A stretch of DNA of 64,000 bases, taken from the NCBI GenBank assembly GCA_036971715.1, contig JAVHJL010000007.1, positions 992,001-1,056,000 on the forward strand. Direction: 5' to 3'. Each line of letters opens with the position of its first letter. Within the stretch, counting starts at the first letter, position 1. Position numbers and translations under genes: made by a program. Positions 56,475-64,000 of this stretch are shown piece by piece. The notes beneath the pieces were generated by a model. That model searched no databases, was not told where the DNA came from, and saw nothing but the letters and a program-made list of their open reading frames with translations. This stretch comes from Arthrobotrys musiformis (Eukaryota > Ascomycota > Orbiliomycetes > Orbiliales > Orbiliaceae).

Positions 56475-58019
56475 TCATCCTTCGTGCTGGCTGAATCTCA
56501 CGCTCCTCACTCCGATAGATTCATTCTTCTTGTGGCCTTTCCTCGGGGGTTCTAACTCCTCTTGCGCCACCATCTGTTGATGATCGTAATCCTTGGGTTT
56601 GCCAACTACGTTTCCGTGCTCGCTTCGGTCAACCCGTCTGCTGACGGACTCCTTCTTTTGCATCTCAATGCCGGACTTGAGGCCCAACTGTGGCATACTC
56701 TTTCGTTTCTCGATCTTCCTCTTCCTGATGACGAGGTAAGCGATAACAACACCGATGATAATAACACCGAGACCAGCGCCAATACCAGCACCGAGTGCGA
56801 TCGGGAGGATATTCGAAGGGATGGATTGCGATGATTCGTGGGTCGCGGTCGCGGCAGCAGTGCCGGTTTGAGATGGAGCAAGCACGGGGGTGGTCAATGG
56901 CGGTGGAGCGCTGCTGAAGTTCTGACGCTTAACGCGCGAAGGGGTATTTTGTACCCGTTTCTCGAGGACCTCGAAAGCAGATATTTCGATAGCACGCTTG
57001 TCTTTCTTCGGACCCAAAAAGAAGACTTCTCTGATCTGTCTGATGCGTCCCAACAGATCCTTTTCGTCGAGCGTGGGAGGGAGGATGGAACCCTCGAGTT
57101 CTGGATTTTCAAAGGGGGCGGAGAGCTTCTTCTGCGAGACATCTACGATTTTTGGTCCGAACTTGTCGACGAGGTAGGCTTCGAAAAGAACGGAGTCGTA
57201 TTCTGAGAACAAGCCACCTGCCATGGCGCCTAGCTGGAGCTGATGGCCGAAATACGCCCATTCAAAGTTCTTTCCAAGGTCCATGTACTTGTGGATCTCC
57301 TTGAGGCTCCTGGTACCGGAGTACCTATCAACAGTCTTGCCGTAGACCGAACATCCCAGCATCGGTGCGATATATGTAGTCATCCCATTGATCATATGCG
57401 CAAAAAGCTCATTTCCGACCGGGTATTCCCTCCCAAACTGCTTAAATTTCTTATCGGTGTAAAAGTTCACCCGTGTCGGCTTCCCGTCAACATTGGTAGA
57501 ATTCAAGCTGCCGTCGAAGTACTTGTTGAGATTGATGGGTGTTTCCCACATATCGCCCGGTCGGAAGATACCATTATACATCCCGCTCTTGAATCCATAC
57601 CGATTCTCAAAGTAAGCATCTGGGTTTTCCGCACCCGTGAAGGCCCTCCCGACGATAGCTTGCATCAGACGTTTTTGCGTCTCTGCGTTGTTGGCCTTGT
57701 AGTTCCTGAGCGCGTAGTAGTCGCACATGGGCATCGACGACGGGCGGACTTTGGGCAGCGACTGTGCCGAGTGATGGTGAGCGTGCTGCCCGCAGCCCAG
57801 GAAAACGTTCCAGTCGATAGACCATATTCCAGCGAAGACCAGAAGGGCAACCCGCGATATGGCGCAAACCGAAAGCCAGGCGACGGTTACGATCGCGATA
57901 GTGTGCCATTTCGAATACTTCCGTTGTTTGCTTTGAGGTTCGGTGTTGGGCAGGCTTTCCACATCGAAGTCATCTTTGTGCTCGTCGGCACCGATGAACG
58001 GTACCTTCTCGTCCTCCAT
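56475..58019 (-). CDS. Two-TM membrane protein with extracellular domain (unknown function)
   Basis: A single exon of 514 aa. Residues 1-37 are acidic and cytosolic. TM1 is at about 40-68 (AIVTVAWLSVCAISRVALLVFAGIW). A large lumenal or extracellular domain follows (about 70-395) with MCDYYALRNYKANNAETQ, VGRAFTGAENPDAYFENRYG, NKYFDGSLNSTN, PMLGCSVYGKTVDRY and LKEIHKYMDLGKNFEWAYFGHQL. TM2 is at about 398-425 (LGAGIGAGLGVIIIGVVIAYLVI), followed by a basic cytosolic tail. LGCS, IHKYMDL and the FDGS motif recur in a group of conserved fungal secreted proteins whose function I do not know. Several KR sites near 340-375 (KKDKRA, LEKRV, RVKRQ) could be Kex2 sites that release the ectodomain; this is inference. 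Confidence 0.65.
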   Translation of the reverse strand: MEDEKVPFIGADEHKDDFDVESLPNTEPQSKQRKYSKWHTIAIVTVAWLSVCAISRVALLVFAGIWSIDWNVFLGCGQHAHHHSAQSLPKVRPSSMPMCDYYALRNYKANNAETQKRLMQAIVGRAFTGAENPDAYFENRYGFKSGMYNGIFRPGDMWETPINLNKYFDGSLNSTNVDGKPTRVNFYTDKKFKQFGREYPVGNELFAHMINGMTTYIAPMLGCSVYGKTVDRYSGTRSLKEIHKYMDLGKNFEWAYFGHQLQLGAMAGGLFSEYDSVLFEAYLVDKFGPKIVDVSQKKLSAPFENPELEGSILPPTLDEKDLLGRIRQIREVFFLGPKKDKRAIEISAFEVLEKRVQNTPSRVKRQNFSSAPPPLTTPVLAPSQTGTAAATATHESSQSIPSNILPIALGAGIGAGLGVIIIGVVIAYLVIRKRKIEKRKSMPQLGLKSGIEMQKKESVSRRVDRSEHGNVVGKPKDYDHQQMVAQEELEPPRKGHKKNESIGVRSVRFSQHEG

Positions 58020-60603
58020 GATGTCTCAGACAGTCGAGAGAGGGGGAATCAAAACGCGGTTCCTGGTCGGAAGTATAGTTTCCAAGAAGAAGTTGGAGCA
58101 GCTCTTTTAGAGGTAAGATTTTGTAAGGTTCGGAAGTGACAGTTTTTTTTTTCTTTATCCTTTGTGATCAGATCAAGATCACACGGCAGAAGTTGTTCGA
58201 AGTCTGACAGGCTGAAGGATTCAAACCTTCGCAGAAAACGAAAAAATAGGAAAAAAAGACAAGAAAAAACTGCCCAGCTCAGCCTTCAAGGCCGATTACT
58301 ATTTTTTGTCTTTGTTGGCGAACGAAGCGGGCGGAGAGACAGACAGGGTAAAAGGAGAGTAAGCGGATACAAAACCGCAAAAGGGCCAGGACAGGACAGC
58401 AGCAGGTGAGCCTTCGACGACCAGGTCAGAATTAGAAAAGGGAGGGTGGTAGACGACAAGAGGAGGAAAGCAAGGAAGGCCCACGTCGCTTTATTTAGCA
58501 GCGCGAGCGAACGACAGAAACGTCGAGCGAGTGGAGTGGAATGACCGATCGTTCGTTAGTGGCTAAGAAGAGGAGGCGAAGAATCTTTCCTTGCCTTACC
58601 CCTGAAGACTGGGCAGCGTGCAGCAGCCGAGGACCCACTGGAGCACCGTTCCTCAACGGGTTTGTTCGAAAGCGAGATCGAGGAATGGAATTCGAGGTGA
58701 GGTTCGGAATTGATTCGATGTTCGGGGGATCGATTCGAAGTTATATCAATATCGAGTCCTGACTTGGTGTTTATAGATTATATTGTATTGTATTGTATCG
58801 GGCATGTGTCTGTGTACCAAGGAGCCCGCGGTAGGTCCAAATTGACCAGGAGCCAATCTGTGCGAAACAATGCCAATTGCTGCTGTCAGAAATGGTGAAT
58901 CCGCCCCAGATTCAGATTCAGATTCCTGGCGTTCGTGATCATGCAATCTGATCGGGCCTCGGTCCGACTATTCTGGTTTATATAAACTCGAACCACAGCA
59001 GCATTTGGTTTATGAGATAGCTTAAAGAGGCATCACCATTATAATTATAATTATATTTATATTTATGTAGTATGTTGAACTCGAATGTTGGGCAGCTACA
59101 ATTGTTTCTCGTGCCTGAAAATCGATCAAACGGGGGAAACTTTGTACTCTGTAAGACCCAAAAGCTGTTGGGGTTCATTCCAAGTGCACCTACTCCGATG
59201 GTATAATCTGTTGAACACCAGCTGTGATTGATTAGCCGTTTGCATTCGAGGCTATTGCCAATGACTGGAGTATCAATGACCGGAATACCAGTGTCCAATG
59301 TTTCAGTACTTCTTTACATCGAGGCAAGGGAATAGTATGTATAGACAGTCAAGTATATAGACAAGCTGCAGATTGGCATGCCGATACCATACTAATTTTG
59401 TAGCTCACCACCAAATACATGCAAGTGCTTCCCTGTTAGTTCGTGAGATGTTCACGGAGAGAAACCCAATCCAATATGCACAAGGTCGATCGTTCTACCG
59501 GCCGGCTATCTTGGAACCATCAGGTGGTCAATTGATATCTCCCCCGCCATCCATTCCCACATCAAAATTATCATTACGGTACACAAACAATACCCTCGTG
59601 TTCTTGAGGTCTTCTTGAGCGGGACGGTTGAATCCCCCGGACCAAAGCAAAGGATCTGAGCACTTGCCTAGACCTTGGCAAATCCATTGGTGTCAGTCTG
59701 AGTTCCACGGCTGTGCGACAACCTCACCCAAAAGTCGTGGACTATCACGATCCATGTCCACCACTCCAATACGTCTTAAATTTCCTGCTCGAATATATAT
59801 TTTCCAGTATTGCGTATGTATATATACGCGTACTGTACTCAATCGATCAAAAATAAGCACCAATGCCACTGCTCCCAAGATCTGGGCAGCTCGAAAAATC
59901 TCATGATGGCGGATTTCGAATGTTATATGCATCCTTCATCACCATTTCAGCCGCAACTGGCGTCAAAAACGGCGAGGGGCTGAACAATCAACCAACATGC
60001 ATAGCCTTGTGATCCCTTCAAAATACGCCATCTCATATCAACAGCGGGAAAACTTTACCGTTTCGATATCTAGATAATCTTGAAACTATAGCCAAAAAAA
60101 ATCGAAAATTTGCTTCGCTTCCGTGGGATTGACTTCGATTGCGAGTGCAAAAACCCAGCCGCCCACTCAATGACGTGGTTCGCGAGGGCTTTCGTTGACT
60201 CCTCCTCCTAAAAGATTTTGGACTTCATGAAGTCTTCCCAATTCAAGCTTTGAACCAGACCAATTGATCATTATATAAGCTCGAGCTAAGCAGGGTTAAG
60301 TTTCGTGTAACCAGCCTTCAATCCAACAACACAGCTTCGAGTTATCACCGGTCTCGCAGGACTATAACTACCACCAACGTCGAATCTCAGGAATCTCTCT
60401 TTTTTTTTTTTCATATCTCTCAAGATACATCCAATTGAATTGATCCTATCCTATCATCTTTGCCAATTGGCTCAATAACTTTTTTTCCCCTATAAATCTC
60501 AATTTCCTCGCACCTGGATACGTATATACAAATACCGCCAGCATCGAGTACTCGAGTTCAAAGACCTCCTCAAATATATATATCATCAAAATAAAAACCA
60601 AAA
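58020..60603. other. Gene-poor region with a possible gene relic
   Basis: It holds the promoters of the flanking genes. The plus frame at 58541-58762 has no domain. Between 59440 and 59880 the minus strand shows a broken coding-like segment, listed separately. A T12 tract at about 60400 and AT-rich DNA precede the next gene. Confidence 0.4.
59500..59760 (-). pseudogene. Degenerate coding remnant
   Basis: The minus strand reads RLLGEVVAQPWNSD, stop, HQWICQGLGKCSDPLLWSGG, FNRPAQEDLKNTRVLFVYRN and DNFDVGMDGGGDIN, stop. The frame is the same throughout, with in-frame stops at about 59694 and 59531. The composition resembles a folded secreted domain. I do not recognise the family. It is either a pseudogene or a gene whose introns remove the stops. 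Confidence 0.35.
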
Positions 60604-60933
60604 ATGGCATCAAACGACCCCCTCCTCTCCACAAACCTCCCACCCACTCAACCCCAAATGACCTACCAAAGACAAGACCCCACACAACAAGAACAGCCCA
60701 AAAAGGACAAAAAGGACAAGAAAGACAAGAAGAAAAAGAAGGAAGAGAGGCGAGATGACGACGGCGGAGGACTGCAGATGTGCGCGGACTGCATCAACCT
60801 CTGGTCTAGTTGCTTCGAGACGTGCATCAGGACGTTAGCTTGCAGGTCGCATAGAGGTCACAACAGCAATAATGGCGACAGTGGTTGTTGTGATTGTGAT
60901 TGCAATTGTAGCGGCGGTTGTTGTGATTGTTAG
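60604..60933 (+). CDS. Small Cys-rich protein with Lys-rich middle, 109 aa
   Basis: A single exon. The N-terminal 30 residues are polar (Pro/Gln). A highly charged Lys/Asp/Glu run follows (about 33-54). The C-terminal 50 residues contain 14 Cys (MCADCINLW, SCFETCIRTLACRS, SGCCDCDCNCSGG, ending CCDC). There is no signal peptide. The layout of a soluble Pro/Gln start and a short Cys-rich end resembles fungal CYSTM-like proteins, which attach to membranes through palmitoylated Cys, although here the hydrophobic part is weak. A metallothionein-like metal-binding role is an alternative. A similar, shorter gene lies 1.3 kb downstream. Confidence 0.6.
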   Translation: MASNDPLLSTNLPPTQPQMTYQRQDPTQQEQPKKDKKDKKDKKKKKEERRDDDGGGLQMCADCINLWSSCFETCIRTLACRSHRGHNSNNGDSGCCDCDCNCSGGCCDC

Positions 60934-62238
60934 TGACTAGTCTATGCTCTGGGTAGGCGTTATGAAGGGGGACGCATTTACGAACTGGCTAGAAATTATA
61001 TACCTCTCTCCACATGTTAGATAGAAATCGAGTTTCGAATTTCCGTACATCCATAATGAACCATCTTCGAACTAGACTGATTGACTGTATGTGTAGACAT
61101 ATGTCGATATATTCGTAGTTATTGTAAACTTTGTAGGACTGTGAATGGCTAAAAGCACCAATCCAATATCACCAATCGATACAACCACCAAGCACATAAG
61201 CTTGGGTAATATCTATATGGCATCATACTTCAGTAGTCAGCAGAACACCTTCAGATCTCGCTATTCTTTTTTTGTTTAAAGACATATCGATAGTCCAGTC
61301 AGAACTCCGACTCCTGACGACAAATAACCGTTTGACCGATTCTTGGGTAGAGGCGAAGCCTCGACTTAAAGGCTTGCCACCGCCAAGCGCATAAAAAATC
61401 CAACACCCAAAGCCTCGAGCTCGAGAACTCACCTCGTACAAACTTCAATAATGGCAGGTAGTAATTTTAAAATGATACCCCCGAATATCTACTTAAACAC
61501 AGGGAAATGCCGCTAGGTTGTTTTTCCGGCCAATCAGTCTCACGGAAGGTGCAATACACCTGTCCTCTTGAACGCCGAAATTCTCGAAAACGCCCCCCAT
61601 GTATGGCCATGTCTCTGTGTGACACGCATCATAGCCGCAGGGGGTCTTAGGTTCCTGAATTAACTAACCGAAGACCCGGAAACTATTTATCGCGATTAGG
61701 TAAAGGGAGTAGCCTATTGGGGGCTGTAAACATCTGCTGCGGCCTGCACGAAATTATAAACCGAGGAGCCCTAGCCCAAATTAACATTTGTTCGGCTTCC
61801 TTATCTGTCTAAATCTTGGGACTGTTGATATTTTTGTACGTAAAACATTTTTGTGGCTAATAGGCTGAGTGTTATGGTGTGATATCATGGCTTTGATAAT
61901 ATAATATAGGTTCAGTGGAACATAGAGGCTATAGGAACCTTTTATAGCATCGTTAGATATATTATAATCCATTTCGAATATTATCACCCATTCCGATAAG
62001 AAATATATAACATCGATATCTCGCTAGGGAACCATCTATCGATCACTCAAACATCACTGGTACCCGTTATAATTTACCCTATACCTATCTATATACACAA
62101 ACCCACCGCGATAACACACCATCCTCACATCCCTCAATTTTTAATCAGCCTCTTTGAAAGAGTCTAGAATTGCAACCCTCCCAGGAAAAGCTAGCATCAT
62201 AACCTCTATTCAAAACCTCGTCAACATTCCACCTCACC
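60934..62238. other. Intergenic between the two Cys-rich genes
   Basis: No gene is supported. AT-rich with several minus-strand frames that lack domains (61223-61441, 61781-61987). TATAC-rich DNA at 62080-62100 precedes the next gene. Confidence 0.45.
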
Positions 62239-62472
62239 ATGTCCCAACTCTACGAAAGAGAAACCGCTCCAGCATACGTATCCACCCAGCCGATGTCGAA
62301 TTCTCCGCCCTCGCAAGGACAACAAGCCACCTCGGAAATCCACCCATCTGGAAACCAAGATGACGTGAGCGGGCAGAAAACGGGCTTTTGTGCGTTTTGC
62401 TGCGGAGTCTTTTTGATGGACTGCTTTGTGGCTCTCGGGGCGTGCTGCTCTAATTGCAATTGCAATTGTTGA
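62239..62472 (+). CDS. Small Cys-rich CYSTM-like protein, 77 aa
   Basis: A single exon. The first 47 residues are Gln/Ser/Pro-rich and soluble. The last 30 have a hydrophobic Cys-rich segment (GFCAFCCGVFLMDCFVALGACC) and end in SNCNCNC. This matches the cysteine-rich transmembrane module: a Pro/Gln N-terminus plus a C-terminal hydrophobic Cys-rich tail that can be palmitoylated. CYSTM proteins are linked to stress tolerance in fungi and plants. The DNA before the ATG has a CACC context. Its end (CNCNC) echoes the CDCNC of the gene at 60604, which suggests distant duplication. Confidence 0.68.
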   Translation: MSQLYERETAPAYVSTQPMSNSPPSQGQQATSEIHPSGNQDDVSGQKTGFCAFCCGVFLMDCFVALGACCSNCNCNC

Positions 62473-63003
62473 GTTAGTATACCCTGGATTAAATTTGTCT
62501 CGGGTCAGTATTGAAAGGTGTTTTTTCAAAACCGGAATTTTGCTAACGACGTCGATTATATTAGTCTACGCATCCTATAGAGATTAAAAATCAATGAGAG
62601 ACTCTTGTCAGGTTGGGAAAACGTGGTTAATACCCTAGAGCTCATGATAGTATTTAGTGGTTCTAGTATTTTCATCGCGAAGAAGAAGGAGATATATACC
62701 CCAGCGTCGATATTTTAAATGACATATGCTATACCGGCTGGCCGGATTTAATGAATAAGTTGGTAGGAATATAAAACAATAACAATATATATTATTTTTA
62801 TCATTATACTATACAGAGTGATACAGGATATCTATATCTTAAACAAGCGGTGTAGAGTGTATAATAAATTCAACAAAGGTAAGCCCATAATCGAGCTTTA
62901 GGAATAAAATTGTATGGCGACAACAGTATAGTAGCCTCGAAATATCCTAACCGACTCAACAGGCAGCCTAGTGCGCTTTCGCATGTTTGAGCTCGCTCAC
63001 CAC
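62473..63003. other. Convergent 3' region, no gene seen
   Basis: AT-rich, with a TATATAT-like stretch at 62786-62800. Contains the 3' ends of the CYSTM-like gene and the monooxygenase. Confidence 0.5.
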
Positions 63004-64000
63004 CTAGTCCTCGAAAGCAGCATACTCTGGTAAAGGAAAATCCTCATCAACACTCGCATCGGAAACCATCTTCGCAAGTCTATTCGCCAACCACGGCGTC
63101 CTAACTATCCCCGAAAGCGCCGAAGCAACTGTACTAAGTAAAAACCTATGCGCCGCACTATCCGGATGCAAAATCCACGGAAGATACGACGGAATATACT
63201 GCGTCTTCTCCACAAACGGTCGATATATGGTCTCGTAGCTATCGAATGCTTTCGACGGATGTTCGCCGTCTTTCAATTTACTAAGCTCGCCGGCTAGAAC
63301 ATACGCCCCGTTCATGGCTAGCGGTGTACCCATCCCAGTGAATGGCGTTGGTGCGTAAGCCGTATCCCCTAGGCAGATAATACGACCCGTGGACCATTTA
63401 CTCATCTTTATCTGTTGCATCGCTTGGAAATAAAAGTCTGGTGCCGTAGCTATCGAATCTAGAAGCCTCTGCGACTGCCATCCCGCATTTGTGAACTCCT
63501 TCCGTAGTAGGGCTTCCTGTGTCCTTCTGTCGCCTCTGGCCGCGGTGAACCATTCCTGCCTATGGGTTTCGTTAAGAGGCATGCGGGTGATCGTCACTCT
63601 GATCGTGCCGTGCGGATCTGGTCTTAGACTAACGACTCTACGTCCAAGCGCCGCGTAAATATTCCACCAGTCGTTGTCGCTCGCTATCCGGGGTATGGTC
63701 CAGTATGCCGCGAACGTGTCTTTATCCACAACCTTGACACTTTCCGGAGGGAAACACTTTTCCCGAAGTTTCGACCATTGTCCATCCGACAAGACTAAAA
63801 GATCGTATGTTTCGACCTTCCCATTGCTCAATTCAACTTTAACAGCTTCATTATCATTCGAAATAACCTCCTTCACCGTCGTTCCGAAAAGGTAATCAAC
63901 ATTCGGATGATCCTTCGTCGCATTGTAAAACACCGCAGCCAGATCACCCCGCAAGATCTCGAACTCAGATGTGAAAGTCTTAAGCGTCCCCTTCTGAGCG
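63004..64000 (-). CDS. FAD-dependent monooxygenase (PHBH fold), C-terminal part
   Basis: The 5' part, with the Rossmann GxGxxG, lies beyond the window; the frame is open to base 64000 and stops at 63004. The visible 332 residues include EILRGDLAAVFYNAT, the region with the conserved Arg of class A flavin monooxygenases. DLLVLSDGQWSKLR follows, where the usual GADG is LSDG. IICLGDTAYAPTPFTGMGTPLAMNGAYVLAGEL, read in two parts, is the GD motif that binds the FAD ribityl chain, with Tyr in place of the common His in GDAAH. It is related to salicylate/urate hydroxylase and TetX-like enzymes. The substrate cannot be inferred. The C-terminus ends AAFED without a membrane anchor. No intron is visible. 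Confidence 0.78.
   Translation of the reverse strand, partial: AQKGTLKTFTSEFEILRGDLAAVFYNATKDHPNVDYLFGTTVKEVISNDNEAVKVELSNGKVETYDLLVLSDGQWSKLREKCFPPESVKVVDKDTFAAYWTIPRIASDNDWWNIYAALGRRVVSLRPDPHGTIRVTITRMPLNETHRQEWFTAARGDRRTQEALLRKEFTNAGWQSQRLLDSIATAPDFYFQAMQQIKMSKWSTGRIICLGDTAYAPTPFTGMGTPLAMNGAYVLAGELSKLKDGEHPSKAFDSYETIYRPFVEKTQYIPSYLPWILHPDSAAHRFLLSTVASALSGIVRTPWLANRLAKMVSDASVDEDFPLPEYAAFED

Noticed and set aside
1..64000. Biosynthetic gene cluster, CRISPR array, prophage or intact transposon
   Set aside because: No NRPS/PKS/terpene core gene, no regularly spaced repeats, no transposase or reverse transcriptase motif was seen; the functions are dispersed fungal genes.

Overview
This window looks like nuclear DNA of a filamentous ascomycete (Pezizomycotina). 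The genes are dispersed and monocistronic, on both strands. Most carry one to four short GT-AG introns of about 45-120 nt with CTAAY-like branch points. They encode typical fungal proteins: MET5, SVF1, a SREA-type GATA factor, ATP25, AA9 and GH11 enzymes, and small Cys-rich proteins. GC is moderate, and the intergenic regions are AT-rich with many homopolymer tracts. I cannot fix the class from sequence alone. I found no rRNA, convincing tRNA, intact transposon or CRISPR array.

Layout. 0-11 kb: 3' end of a GT90 glycosyltransferase, MET5 sulfite reductase, a secreted single-pass surface protein and SVF1. 11-24 kb: UMP1 and URB1 diverge from a 278-bp promoter, followed by a 4E-T-like eIF4E-binding protein on the minus strand. 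24-29 kb: an F-box protein and a prenylated ubiquitin-fold protein (UBL3/MUB type) diverge across 2 kb of gene-free DNA. 29-34 kb: a pair of divergent plant-cell-wall enzymes, an AA9 LPMO and a GH11 xylanase, share a 2.4-kb region with four XlnR-type GGCTAA motifs. 35-38 kb: a divergent histone H4 variant and a secreted protein of unknown function. 40-48 kb: the GATA factor SREA with long flanks. 47-53 kb: ATP25 and the scavenger decapping enzyme DCS1, divergent. 53-64 kb: two lineage-type hypothetical proteins, a two-TM protein, two tiny Cys-rich proteins and a truncated FAD monooxygenase.

The two most notable observations are these. (1) The histone H4 variant has lost all four acetylatable tail lysines (K5, K8, K12 and K16 become R, R, L and M). 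It keeps K20 and carries an arginine-rich, nearly lysine-free N-terminal extension of about 100 residues plus a basic C-terminal extension. (2) The SREA reading frame continues for about 245 codons past its stop, interrupted only by two UAG codons exactly 126 nt apart. Each UAG sits in the loop of a near-identical GC hairpin. This suggests read-through, RNA processing or a duplicated palindromic insertion.

Most genes serve housekeeping roles (sulfur assimilation, proteasome and ribosome biogenesis, mRNA translation and decay, mitochondrial ATP synthase assembly, sphingolipid transport). They are interspersed with environment-facing genes (cellulose and xylan attack, iron regulation, surface proteins). 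Exon borders were read by eye from splice signals and frame continuity; products were assigned from remembered family motifs without any database search.
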